A stretch of 64,000 bases of DNA from Thermomonas flagellata (GTDB lineage Bacteria > Pseudomonadota > Gammaproteobacteria > Xanthomonadales > Xanthomonadaceae), in contig NZ_JAJOZK010000013.1 in the NCBI RefSeq assembly GCF_022419185.1, forward strand, positions 1 to 64,000, written 5' to 3'. A program made the translations under genes and the position numbers. Below the pieces are notes generated by a model that saw only the letters and a program-made list of their open reading frames with translations, was not told the origin of the DNA and did not search any database. Below, in pieces: positions 55,012 through 63,695 of this stretch (its first letter is position 1; each line of letters starts with the position of its first letter).

Positions 55012-55593
55012 TCAGGGCAGGGCGAAGCCGGCCGCGCGCAGCAGCCGCGCGGTGGCGATCAGCGGCAGCCCGACCAGGGCGGTCGGGTCATGGCTGTCGA
55101 TCGCCTCGAACAGCGCGATGCCCAGGCCCTCGGACTTGAAGCTGCCGGCGCAGTCGTACGGGCGCTCGGCGTCCACGTAGCGCGCGATCTCCGCATCCGT
55201 CAGCGCGCGCAGGTGCACGCAGGTGAGGTCGCAGGCCTCGTACTGGCGCCCGTCGGCATGGGCCAGCACCAGGCTGGTGTGGAAGCGCAGCGTGCGCCCG
55301 CGCATCCGCTGCAACTGGGCGATCGCCGCGGCGCGCCCGCCGGGCTTGCCGAGCGGCGCGCCGTCGAGGTCCGCGACCTGGTCGGAACCGATCGCCCAGG
55401 TGTCGCCGCCCAGCCGCTGCGCGACCGCATGCGCCTTCGCCCGCCCCAGGCGCAGCGCCAGCGCCGGCGGGGCTTCGCCCGGCGCCGGGGTTTCGTCCAC
55501 CTCGGGCCGCTCCACCGTGAACGGCAGGCCGAGCCGCGCCAGCAGCGCGCGCCGGTAGGCCGAGGTCGAGGCCAGCACCAGCGACGCGCTCAT
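55012..55593 (-). CDS. Maf/YceF-family nucleotide pyrophosphatase
   Basis: A 193-residue house-cleaning pyrophosphatase. It begins LVLASTSAYRRALLARLGLPF (SxSxxR signature in short form) and has SDQVADLDG and the GSFKSEGLGIALFEAIDSHDPTALVGLPL end. The pattern fits the YceF (m7GTP pyrophosphatase) branch, which in E. coli also lies next to yceD-rpmF. Its start overlaps the small membrane gene (ATGA). Confidence 0.9.
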   Translation of the reverse strand: MSASLVLASTSAYRRALLARLGLPFTVERPEVDETPAPGEAPPALALRLGRAKAHAVAQRLGGDTWAIGSDQVADLDGAPLGKPGGRAAAIAQLQRMRGRTLRFHTSLVLAHADGRQYEACDLTCVHLRALTDAEIARYVDAERPYDCAGSFKSEGLGIALFEAIDSHDPTALVGLPLIATARLLRAAGFALP

Positions 55594-55976
55594 GCCGGGC
55601 CGGCCTCCGCGGCGGCACGCGCGCGGCGCACCCGCTGCAGCTGGAACTCGAGGCGGCCGCTGGCGGACTCCAGTGCGTCGCGCACCGCCTCCAACTGCGC
55701 CAGGCTGGCGTCCTGCGCGTGTTCCTGCAGCCACAGCCGCTGCCGCAGCAGGTCGCGCATCGCGCCGCGCACCGGGTTCTCCTCGCTGCCGGCGACCGCC
55801 TCGATCTCGTCGCGCGCGCTGCGCAGGCGGGCCTCCAGCCGGTCGGCGGCATCCAGCACGCCGCGGATGGCCATGCCGCGCGCGCGCGCGCGGCGCAGCC
55901 CGCGGCCGCCCACCCAGGCCGCGGCCAGCAGCACCACCGCCGCGAGCGCGGCCCATGCGAGGCTTCCTGCGTTCAT
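55590..55976 (-). CDS. Small single-helix membrane protein with coiled coil
   Basis: A 128-residue protein: one N-terminal transmembrane segment (residues 5-24, WAALAAVVLLAAAWV), a basic stretch RRARARG, then a long charged helix likely to form a coiled coil (residues 38-120). No known family recognised. ATG at 55976 fits the signal anchor; a start at 56039 is possible. Coupled to maf by overlap. Confidence 0.6.
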   Translation of the reverse strand: MNAGSLAWAALAAVVLLAAAWVGGRGLRRARARGMAIRGVLDAADRLEARLRSARDEIEAVAGSEENPVRGAMRDLLRQRLWLQEHAQDASLAQLEAVRDALESASGRLEFQLQRVRRARAAAEAGPA

Positions 55977-56077
55977 CGCCGCAGTCTGCGCCAGCCCCGG
56001 CGCCGCGGCAACGCGCCGATCCCGGTGACTCACGCGCATTGACAGGGAGGGGTGGGCTGCCTATCCTTCCGCCCCTT

Positions 56078-56593
56078 ATGTCCGAGACCTCCCGCCGCGC
56101 ACCCGATGCCGTGGATGCCTGGCGGATGGTGGCCGCCGGTCGCTGTTTCGAGGGCACGCTGGCGCTGGCTGACCTGGCACGTCTGCGCGGGAGCCTGTGC
56201 GATCCGCAGGGCACGGTGCGCTACGTGGCCCGTTTCGGCACCGGTCCGGCAGGCGCGCCGGAGGTGCGCCTGCAAGTCGAGGCCGCGCTGCCGCTGACCT
56301 GCCAGCGCAGCCTGCGCCGGTTCGAGCTGCCGGTGCGGCTGGAGCTGGCGCTGGGGCTGCTGCGCGACGAGGCCGGCGAAGCCGCCTTGCCGCCCGGTCA
56401 CGAGCCGCTGCTGGTGCCGGCCGACGGCCAGCTGCGGCTGGCCGACCTGGTCGAGGACGAGTTGATCCTGGCGTTGCCGGTGGTGCCGGTGGCGCCCGAC
56501 GCGGAGGTGGTGGAACGCACGTTCGGCCCGTCCGCGGAGGAGACCGCCCGCACCAGCCCGTTCGCGGCGCTGGCAGGCTGGAAGAAGGAATAA
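56078..56593 (+). CDS. yceD: DUF177 (YceD) family protein
   Basis: A 171-residue protein with the YceD pattern: VEAALPLTCQRSLRRFELPV, a linker, and the C-terminal LADLVEDELILALPVVPVAP. YceD is linked to 23S rRNA accumulation or ribosome assembly. TATCCT ten bases before the ATG may be its -10. Directly before rpmF, as almost everywhere. Confidence 0.93.
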   Translation: MSETSRRAPDAVDAWRMVAAGRCFEGTLALADLARLRGSLCDPQGTVRYVARFGTGPAGAPEVRLQVEAALPLTCQRSLRRFELPVRLELALGLLRDEAGEAALPPGHEPLLVPADGQLRLADLVEDELILALPVVPVAPDAEVVERTFGPSAEETARTSPFAALAGWKKE

Positions 56594-56649
56594 GTGCGAC
56601 AATGTCGCGCTGAGCGTCGCACCCCCGTTTCGTTTCCGGAGTCACATCC

Positions 56650-56844
56650 ATGGCCGTCCAGAAGTCCCGCGTCACCCCGTCCCGCCGTGGCATGCGCCGC
56701 ATGCACGACGCCCTGTCCGCCAAGCAGTTGGCGACCGACCCGACCAGCGGCGAGATCCACCTGCGCCACCACGTGACCGCCGACGGCTACTACCGCGGCA
56801 AGCAGGTCATCACGCCCAAGACCCGGGTCGTCGACGAAGAGTGA
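56650..56844 (+). CDS. rpmF: 50S ribosomal protein L32
   Basis: A 64-residue ribosomal protein, [22 protein letters not shown] at its start (conserved AVQKSRxTPSxRGMRR), without the zinc cysteines found in some L32 versions. CCGGAG lies upstream. A strong hairpin follows. Confidence 0.97.
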   Translation: MAVQKSRVTPSRRGMRRMHDALSAKQLATDPTSGEIHLRHHVTADGYYRGKQVITPKTRVVDEE

Positions 56845-56883
56845 GCCGCGCGCCGCACCCGGCTCGCGCCCGCTGACGTTCCC

Positions 56884-56906
56884 CCGGCCGCGCCTTGCGC
56901 GGCCGG
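56884..56906 (+). terminator. Terminator after rpmF
   Basis: CCGGCCGCGC and GCGCGGCCGG form a perfect 10-bp stem with a CTT loop, followed by CAGCGTTT. Confidence 0.7.
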
Positions 56907-56997
56907 CAGCGTTTCTGCGCTGGCGCGGGCGGCGGCCGGTGTATCGTGGCCGTTCCCGTCCGCCCCGCGCGTCCGCACCTGCCCGGAGTCTCCCCGC

Positions 56998-57987
56998 ATG
57001 TCCTCAGCCGAAGGCCGCCCATTCGCCCGCATCGCCGGCACCGGCAGCTACCTGCCGCAGAAGGTGCTGAGCAACGACGACCTGGCGCGGATGGTCGACA
57101 CCAGCGACGAGTGGATCGCGACCCGCACCGGTATCCGCCAGCGCCACGTCGCCGCGGACGGCGAGACCACCTCGGACATGGCGCTGCAGGCCGCGCGCCG
57201 CGCGCTGGAGGCCGCCGCGGTGGCGCCGCAGGACCTCGACCTGATCGTGGTCGGCACCACCACCCCCGACCTGATCTTCCCGTCCGCGGCCTGCCTGCTG
57301 CAGCACAAGCTGGGTGCGGAGGGCTGCCCGGCGTTCGACGTGAACGCGGCCTGCTCCGGTTTCATCTACGCGCTGGCGACCGCCGACAAGTTCATCCGCG
57401 CCGGCGCCGCGCGCACCGCGCTGGTGGTCGGGGCCGAGACCCTGACCCGGATGCTCGACTGGAACGACCGCGCGACCTGCGTGCTGTTCGGCGATGGCGC
57501 CGGTGCCGTGGTGCTCAAGGCCGATGCCGAGACCGGCATCCTCAGCACCCACCTGCACGCCGACGGCGGCAAGAAGGAACTGCTGTGGAACCCGGTCGGC
57601 GTCTCCGCCGGGTTCCGCCCGCAGGAGCCCAACGCCGGCGTGCGCGTGCTGATGACCGGCAACGAGGTGTTCAAGCATGCGGTCAAGGCCCTGGACGCGG
57701 TGGTCGAGGAGGCGCTCGCGGCCAACGACCTGGATCGCCACGAATTGGACTGGCTGGTGCCGCACCAGGCCAACCTGCGCATCATCGAGGCCACTGCCAA
57801 GCGCCTGGACATGCCGATGGAGCGGGTGGTGGTCACGGTCGACAAGCACGGCAACACCTCGGCCGCCTCGGTGCCGCTGGCGCTCGACCTGGCCGTGCGC
57901 GACGGCCGCATCCAGCGCGGCCAGCTGCTGCTGCTGGAGGCCTTCGGCGGCGGCTTCACCTGGGGCTCGGCGCTGCTGCGCTACTGA
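56998..57987 (+). CDS. fabH: Beta-ketoacyl-ACP synthase III
   Basis: Starts fatty-acid chains by condensing acetyl-CoA with malonyl-ACP. The 329-residue protein has the triad C119 (NAACSGF), H256 (PHQANLR) and N286 (KHGNTSAAS), and the [12 protein letters not shown] end. CGGAGTC is the ribosome-binding site. It follows rpmF directly; plsX, usual between them, is missing. Confidence 0.97.
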   Translation: MSSAEGRPFARIAGTGSYLPQKVLSNDDLARMVDTSDEWIATRTGIRQRHVAADGETTSDMALQAARRALEAAAVAPQDLDLIVVGTTTPDLIFPSAACLLQHKLGAEGCPAFDVNAACSGFIYALATADKFIRAGAARTALVVGAETLTRMLDWNDRATCVLFGDGAGAVVLKADAETGILSTHLHADGGKKELLWNPVGVSAGFRPQEPNAGVRVLMTGNEVFKHAVKALDAVVEEALAANDLDRHELDWLVPHQANLRIIEATAKRLDMPMERVVVTVDKHGNTSAASVPLALDLAVRDGRIQRGQLLLLEAFGGGFTWGSALLRY

Positions 57988-58047
57988 ACCCGGGGCAGGC
58001 GGGCAGGGCGCGGCGCCCGCGCCGGCATACGCCCCGGTACAGACGCG

Positions 58048-58063
58048 CTAGAGCATTTGCTCG
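58048..58063 (+). promoter_or_regulatory. Motif shared with fabI, upstream of fabD
   Basis: CTAGAGCATTTGCTCG contains the inverted repeat GAGCA-TT-TGCTC. TATCAT (58064-58069), a good -10, follows at once, so a protein bound here would overlap the promoter. The fabI copy differs at one base. Confidence 0.5.
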
Positions 58064-58111
58064 TATCATGCCCGCCCCTGCGGGCAGGCCGCCCGCCGTC
58101 CCGGTGATCGC

Positions 58112-59068
58112 GTGACTTCCCCTCATCCCCTGCCATCGCTCGCGTTCGTGTTTCCCGGCCAGGGCTCGCAGTCAGTCGGCATGCTGGCCGAGCTGTCGGA
58201 GCTGCACCCGGCGGTCAAGGCCACGTTCGAGGAGGCCTCCGACGGCGCCGGCGTGGACCTGTGGGCGCTGGCGCAGGGCGGGCCAGAGGAAATGCTCGGC
58301 CGCACCGAATACACCCAGCCGGCCCTGCTGGCGGCGGGCATCGCGGTCTGGCGCCTGTGGCAGGCCGAGGGCGGACCGGAGCCGGCCGTGTTGGCCGGGC
58401 ACAGCCTGGGCGAATACACCGCGCTGGTCGCCGCCGGTGCGCTGTCGCTGCGCGACGGCGCGCACCTGGTGCGCATCCGCGGCCAGCTGATGCAGGACGC
58501 CGCGCCGGCCGGCAGCGGGGCGATGGCGGCCGTGCTCGGGGCCGAGGACGCCCAGGTCGAGGCTGCCTGCGCCGAGGCGGCCGGCGCGCAGGTGGTGGTG
58601 CCGGCCAACTACAACGCGCCCGGCCAGATCGTGATCGGCGGCGACGCCGCGGCGGTGGACCGCGCGCTGGCGCGGCTGCAGCAGCAGGGCGTGCGCAAGG
58701 CGGTCCGGCTCGCCGTGAGCGTGCCGTCGCACACCCCGCTGATGCGCGAGGCCGCGAACCGGCTGGCCGAGACCATGGCCGGGCTGGACTGGCGGGCGCC
58801 GGCGCTGCCGGTGGTGCAGAACGTGGACGCGCGCGTGCATGAGGGCATCGTGGCCATCCGCGACGCGCTGGTGCGCCAGCTCTACCAGCCGGTGCAGTGG
58901 ACCGCTTGCGTGCAGGCGCTGGCCGCGCGCGGCGTCACCCGGATCGGCGAATGCGGCCCGGGCAAGGTCCTGACCGGCCTCATCAAGCGCATCGACAAAG
59001 CGCTCGACGCGCGCGCGTTGGGCACCCCGGCGGAGTTCGCCGGCGCCATCGAGGACTGGAAGGCATGA
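58112..59068 (+). CDS. fabD: Malonyl-CoA:ACP transacylase
   Basis: Loads malonyl groups onto ACP. The 318-residue protein starts at GTG 58112 and has VFPGQGSQ, the nucleophile S98 in GHSLGEY, R123 region (VRIRGQLMQ) and H207 (PSHTPLM). The stop overlaps fabG (ATGA). Confidence 0.96.
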   Translation: MTSPHPLPSLAFVFPGQGSQSVGMLAELSELHPAVKATFEEASDGAGVDLWALAQGGPEEMLGRTEYTQPALLAAGIAVWRLWQAEGGPEPAVLAGHSLGEYTALVAAGALSLRDGAHLVRIRGQLMQDAAPAGSGAMAAVLGAEDAQVEAACAEAAGAQVVVPANYNAPGQIVIGGDAAAVDRALARLQQQGVRKAVRLAVSVPSHTPLMREAANRLAETMAGLDWRAPALPVVQNVDARVHEGIVAIRDALVRQLYQPVQWTACVQALAARGVTRIGECGPGKVLTGLIKRIDKALDARALGTPAEFAGAIEDWKA

Positions 59069-59811
59069 GCGAGCAGGTACTGAAGGGCGAGGTCGCGCTG
59101 GTCACCGGCGCCTCGCGCGGGATCGGCGCGGCGATCGCGGACCTGTTGGCCGCGCAGGGCGCGACCGTGGTCGGCACCGCCACCTCGGACGCCGGCGCGC
59201 AGGCGATCGGCCAGCGCCTGGCCGCGCGCGGCGGCCACGGCCGCCGCCTGGACGTGACCGAGCCGGGCGCGATCGAGGCGCTGGTGGAGGCGGTGACGTC
59301 GGAGTTCGGCGGCATCTCGATCCTGGTCAACAACGCCGGCATCACCCGCGACACCCTGCTGCTGCGGATGAAGGACGAGGACTGGCAGGCCATCCTCGAC
59401 ACCAACCTGACCAGCGTCTACCGCGCCAGCAAGGCGGTGCTGCGCGGCATGATGAAGGCGCGCCGCGGCCGCATCGTCAACATCGCCTCGGTGATCGGCG
59501 TCACCGGCAACGCCGGACAGGCCAACTACGCGGCAGCCAAGGCCGGCATCATCGCCTTCAGCAAGTCGCTGGCCAAGGAAGTCGGCTCGCGCGGGATCAC
59601 GGTCAACGTGGTCGCGCCCGGCTTCATCGCCACCGACATGACCGCCGACCTGCCGGAGGCGGCGAAGGAGGCGATGCTGGCGCAGATCGCCCTCGGCCGG
59701 CTCGGCACCCCGGAGGACGTCGCCCAGGCGGTGGCGTTCCTGGCCGGGCCGGGCGCCGGCTACATCACCGGCGAGACCCTGCACGTCAACGGCGGCATGT
59801 ACATGGCCTGA
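59065..59811 (+). CDS. fabG: 3-oxoacyl-ACP reductase
   Basis: NADPH-dependent reductase of the elongation cycle. The 248-residue SDR has [16 protein letters not shown], and the catalytic S142, Y155 and K159 (NYAAAKAG), ending HVNGGMYMA. Confidence 0.97.
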   Translation: MSEQVLKGEVALVTGASRGIGAAIADLLAAQGATVVGTATSDAGAQAIGQRLAARGGHGRRLDVTEPGAIEALVEAVTSEFGGISILVNNAGITRDTLLLRMKDEDWQAILDTNLTSVYRASKAVLRGMMKARRGRIVNIASVIGVTGNAGQANYAAAKAGIIAFSKSLAKEVGSRGITVNVVAPGFIATDMTADLPEAAKEAMLAQIALGRLGTPEDVAQAVAFLAGPGAGYITGETLHVNGGMYMA

Positions 59812-59891
59812 CCCCGTGCCGGCACTTGCCGCCGCCGGCTTTCACGTACACTTACCCATCGAAAACCCCACTCCGGGAGGAGCCTGCAGAC

Positions 59892-60131
59892 ATGAGCAGC
59901 ATCGAAGAGCGCGTCAAGAAGATCGTGGTGGAACAGCTGGGCGTCAAGGAGGAGGACGTGACCAACAGCGCGTCGTTCGTGGACGACCTCGGCGCGGACT
60001 CGCTGGACACCGTGGAACTGGTGATGGCGCTTGAGGAGGAGTTCGAGTGCGAGATCCCGGACGAGGAAGCCGAGAAGATCACCTCGGTGCAGCAGGCGAT
60101 CGACTACATCAAGGCCCACGTCAAGGAGTGA
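59892..60131 (+). CDS. acpP: Acyl carrier protein
   Basis: Carries growing acyl chains on phosphopantetheine at S37 (GADSLD). The 79-residue acidic protein begins [26 protein letters not shown] precedes the ATG. A CACTTA hexamer about 45 bp upstream may be part of its own promoter. Confidence 0.98.
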   Translation: MSSIEERVKKIVVEQLGVKEEDVTNSASFVDDLGADSLDTVELVMALEEEFECEIPDEEAEKITSVQQAIDYIKAHVKE

Positions 60132-60155
60132 CCGGCGCCCGCCGGCCGCACCCCG

Positions 60156-60175
60156 GGGGCCGCGCATGCGGCCCC
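60156..60175 (+). terminator. Hairpin between acpP and fabF
   Basis: GGGGCCGC and GCGGCCCC form an 8-bp stem with a GCAT loop, followed by TGCCGTTT. Partial termination here would raise acpP over fabF. Confidence 0.55.
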
Positions 60176-60231
60176 TGCCGTTTGCGTCCCCCCGCCACCC
60201 GCCACCGCCCCGTTTTCCGCCAGGAGCCGCC

Positions 60232-61470
60232 ATGTCGAAGCGCCGCGTCGTCGTCACCGGGATGGGCATCGTCTCCCCGCTCGGCCATGACCTGGCTAGC
60301 AACTGGGACGCGATCGTCAACGGCCGCTCCGGGATCGGCCCGGTCACCGGCTTCGACGCCAGCACCTATCCGACCCGGATCGCGGGCGAGATCCGCGACT
60401 TCGACCCCAGCCGCTGGATCAGCCCGAAGGAGCTCAAGCGGATGGACCACTTCCTGCACTACGGGGTGGCCGCCGCGCTGATGGCGATGCAGGACGCCGG
60501 GCTGGAGGTGACCGAGGCCAATGCCGAGCGGATCGGCGCCCTGATCGGCTCCGGGATCGGCGGCATCTGGGGGATCGAGGAGACCACCCTCAAGCTGCAC
60601 GAAGGCGGGGTGCGCAAGGTCAGCCCGTTCTACGTGCCCAGCACCATCATCAACATGCTGCCCGGGCAGGTGTCGCTGCTGACCGGGATCAAGGGCCCGA
60701 ATTTCTCCGCGGTGTCCGCCTGCGCCACCTCGAACCACTCGATCGGGATGGCGATGCGCATGATCCAGTACGGCGATGCCGACGTGATGGTCGCCGGCGG
60801 CGCCGAGCGCGGCAGTTCGCCGACCTCGATGGCCGGCTTCTGCGCGATGAAGGCGATGAGCACCCGCAACGACGATCCCGCGCGCGCCTCGCGTCCGTGG
60901 GACGCCGACCGCGACGGCTTCGTGCTCAGCGACGGCGCCGGCATCCTGGTGCTGGAGGAGTACGAACACGCCCGCGCCCGCGGCGCGCGCATCTACTGCG
61001 AGCTGGCCGGGTTCGGGGCGTCCTCCGACGCCTTCCACATGACCGCGCCGAGCGAGAACGGCGAAGGCCCGGCGCGCTGCATGGCGGCCGCGTTCCGCGA
61101 TGCCGGCATCCGCCCGGAGCAGGTCGGCTACGTCAATGCGCACGGCACCAGCACCCCGCTGGGCGACGTGGCGGAGACGCTGGCGATCAAGCGCGCGCTG
61201 GGCGAGCACGCCTACAAGACCATGGTCAGCTCGACCAAGTCGATGACCGGCCATCTGCTCGGCGCGGCCGGCGGGGTGGAGGCGATCTACACGGTCAAGG
61301 CGTTGGAGACCGGGATCATCCCGCCGACCATCAACCTCGACCGCCCGGGCGAGGGCTGCGACCTCGACTACGTGCCGAACGTGGCGCGCGAGGCGCGCAT
61401 CGACGTGGCGATCTCCAACGGCTTCGGGTTCGGCGGCACCAACGGCACCCTGGTGTTCCGGCGGATCTGA
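60232..61470 (+). CDS. fabF: Beta-ketoacyl-ACP synthase II
   Basis: Elongates acyl-ACP and sets the saturated/unsaturated ratio with temperature in E. coli. The 412-residue protein has the triad C164 (SACATS), H304 (NAHGTSTP) and H341 (TGHLLGAAGG), each one above E. coli numbering. CAGGAG precedes the ATG. Confidence 0.97.
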   Translation: MSKRRVVVTGMGIVSPLGHDLASNWDAIVNGRSGIGPVTGFDASTYPTRIAGEIRDFDPSRWISPKELKRMDHFLHYGVAAALMAMQDAGLEVTEANAERIGALIGSGIGGIWGIEETTLKLHEGGVRKVSPFYVPSTIINMLPGQVSLLTGIKGPNFSAVSACATSNHSIGMAMRMIQYGDADVMVAGGAERGSSPTSMAGFCAMKAMSTRNDDPARASRPWDADRDGFVLSDGAGILVLEEYEHARARGARIYCELAGFGASSDAFHMTAPSENGEGPARCMAAAFRDAGIRPEQVGYVNAHGTSTPLGDVAETLAIKRALGEHAYKTMVSSTKSMTGHLLGAAGGVEAIYTVKALETGIIPPTINLDRPGEGCDLDYVPNVAREARIDVAISNGFGFGGTNGTLVFRRI

Positions 61471-61478
61471 TGGCCGCG

Positions 61479-61500
61479 CCCGCCCGCGGCGCCGGGCGGG
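61479..61500 (+). terminator. Weak hairpin between fabF and pabB
   Basis: CCCGCCCG and CGGGCGGG form an 8-bp stem around CGGCGC, with no T-tract. Confidence 0.4.
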
Positions 61501-61521
61501 GCCGGTAGGGGCCGCCCGCCG

Positions 61522-62871
61522 ATGACCGCACGCGTCCTGCCCGCGCAGACCGACCTGCTCGCGCTGCACCGGTGCGATCCGGCGCGCTACCCGGTGTTGC
61601 TGGAGTCCAGCAGCGGCGGCCCGCTCGGCCGCTTCGACCTGCTGCTGGCGCACGCCGGCGAGGGCTTCGCCCTGCACCGCGACGGCGTGGTGCGCACGCT
61701 CGCCGGTGCGCCGCTGGCCGGCGCGTTCCTCGACGTGCTGGATGCGCACTGGCGCGCCGCCGCCGACGGCGCGCCCCGTGACGGTACGTGGCCGTTCCGC
61801 GGCGGCTGGGCGCTGCTGCTGGGCTACGAACTGGCGCAGCAGGTGGAACCGGTGCTGCGGCTGCCGGTGGCGGACGGCGGCCTGCCGGTCGCGCTCGCGC
61901 TGCGCTGCCCGGCGGCGCTGCTGCGTGATCGCGCCAATGGCGATTGCATCGCGGTGGCGGAGGCGGGTGCCGAAGCGTGGCTGCCGCGCATCGCCGCCGA
62001 TGCCGAACGTGCCCGCGCGCTGCCGCCGCTGCCGGCGTGGGCACCGCCGATCGCCATCGACGAGGATCCGCCGCAGCGCTACCTCGAGGGCGTGGCGCGC
62101 GTGCGGGAGTACCTGGCCGCCGGCGATGTGTTCCAGGTGAACCTGTCGCGCGGCTGGCGCGCGCGGTTCGCGCAGGCGCTGGATCCGGCGGCGCTGTTCG
62201 CCCGCCTGCGCGCGCACAACCCCGCGCCGTTCGCCGGCATCTTCCGCAGCCCGTGGGGCAGCGTGGTCAGTGCCTCGCCGGAGCGGCTGCTGTCGCTGCG
62301 CGACGGCGTGGCGCAGACCCGCCCGATCGCCGGAACCCGCGCGCGCTTCCCGGGCGACGACGACGCGGCACGCATCCGCGAGCTGGCCGGGCATCCCAAG
62401 GAACGCGCCGAGCACGTGATGCTGATCGACCTCGAGCGCAACGACCTCGGCCGCGTGTGCGCGCCCGGCAGCGTGCGGGTGGACGAGCTGATGACGGTGG
62501 AGAGCTACGCCCATGTCCACCACATCGTCAGCAACGTGCGCGGCGCGCTGCGCGCCGGCGTGACCCCGGGGCAGGCGATCGCCGCGGTGTTCCCCGGCGG
62601 CACGATTACCGGATGCCCGAAGGTGCGTTGCATGCAGATCATCGCCGAGCTGGAGGGCACCGGCCGCGGCGCCTACACCGGCGCGTTCGGTTGGCTGGGC
62701 CATGACGGCGACCTCGACCTCAACATCCTGATCCGCAGCGCGGAGGTCGAGGGCGAGCTGCTGCGCTTGCGCACCGGCGCCGGCATCGTGATCGACTCCG
62801 ACCCGCAGCGCGAGCTGGACGAAACCCGGGCAAAGGCGCGCGGTATGCTGCACGCGTTGGGGGTGGCGTGA
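61522..62871 (+). CDS. pabB: Aminodeoxychorismate synthase component I
   Basis: Turns chorismate plus ammonia into aminodeoxychorismate for folate. The 449-residue protein has the chorismate-binding core (FPGGTITGCPKVR, LIDLERNDLGRV, AGIVIDSDPQRELDET). The FPGG segment is PabB-like, but the active-site motif is P-I-A-G-T with A270, where classical PabB has lysine and TrpE alanine. Followed at one base by pabC, which supports the folate role. Confidence 0.88.
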   Translation: MTARVLPAQTDLLALHRCDPARYPVLLESSSGGPLGRFDLLLAHAGEGFALHRDGVVRTLAGAPLAGAFLDVLDAHWRAAADGAPRDGTWPFRGGWALLLGYELAQQVEPVLRLPVADGGLPVALALRCPAALLRDRANGDCIAVAEAGAEAWLPRIAADAERARALPPLPAWAPPIAIDEDPPQRYLEGVARVREYLAAGDVFQVNLSRGWRARFAQALDPAALFARLRAHNPAPFAGIFRSPWGSVVSASPERLLSLRDGVAQTRPIAGTRARFPGDDDAARIRELAGHPKERAEHVMLIDLERNDLGRVCAPGSVRVDELMTVESYAHVHHIVSNVRGALRAGVTPGQAIAAVFPGGTITGCPKVRCMQIIAELEGTGRGAYTGAFGWLGHDGDLDLNILIRSAEVEGELLRLRTGAGIVIDSDPQRELDETRAKARGMLHALGVA

Positions 62872-63695
62872 TGCGGGCCGGGGCGGTGTTCGTCGGATGC
62901 GAGCGCGTGGACGGGGTGTCGCTGTCCAACCGCGGGCTGAATTACGGCGACGGCCTGTTCGAAACCCTGCGCGTGCACCGCGGCGAGGCGCCGCTGTGGC
63001 CGCGGCATCTGGCGCGCCTGCGCGAGGGCGCGGCCCGGCTCGGCATCGCGCTGCCGGAGCCGGCATTCATCGAGGCCCGGATGGCCGAGCTGAGCGCGGG
63101 CGTCGAGGCCGGCGTGCTCAAGCTGCTGCTGACCCGCGGCGAAGGCGGCCGCGGCTATGCGCCGCCGGCCGCTGCGCCGCCGACCTGGATGCTGGCGCTG
63201 CATCCGCTGCCGGCGACTCCCGCGGCTCTGCGCCTGCATCCCTGCCAGACCCGCCTGGCGCTCCAGCCGGCGCTGGCCGGGATCAAGCACTGCAACCGGC
63301 TGGAGCAGGTGCTGGCGCGCGCCGAGGTGGAGCGCGCCGGCGGCGACGAAGGCCTGCTGTGCGACCCCGACGGGCGCCCGGTGTGCGCCACCTCGGCGAA
63401 CCTGCTGGTGCGGCGTGAGGGGCGCTGGTGGACGCCGCCGGTCGCACGTTGCGGCGTGGCCGGCGTGCTGCGCGGCTGGCTGCTGGAACAGGGGCTGCTG
63501 GAGGAGGCGGTGCTGTCGATGGAGGAGGTGGCGTCCGCCGAGGCGCTGGTCCTGTGCAACGCGGTGCGCGGTATCCTGCCGGTCGCGACGCTGGGCGCGC
63601 GCCGCTGGCGCGCGCATCCGGCCACCACCGACCTGCAGGCACGACTGGCGATGGCGTATCCGATGTTTTCCGTTCCCGGGCAGGCCCGCCCATGA
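62871..63695 (+). CDS. pabC: Aminodeoxychorismate lyase
   Basis: PLP enzyme releasing p-aminobenzoate from aminodeoxychorismate. The 274-residue fold-type IV protein has SNRGLNYGDGLFETLRVHRG, the PLP lysine in GIKHCNRLEQVLAR (near residue 140), and CATSANLLVRREG. ATG at 62871 overlaps the pabB stop by one base. Confidence 0.95.
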   Translation: MRAGAVFVGCERVDGVSLSNRGLNYGDGLFETLRVHRGEAPLWPRHLARLREGAARLGIALPEPAFIEARMAELSAGVEAGVLKLLLTRGEGGRGYAPPAAAPPTWMLALHPLPATPAALRLHPCQTRLALQPALAGIKHCNRLEQVLARAEVERAGGDEGLLCDPDGRPVCATSANLLVRREGRWWTPPVARCGVAGVLRGWLLEQGLLEEAVLSMEEVASAEALVLCNAVRGILPVATLGARRWRAHPATTDLQARLAMAYPMFSVPGQARP

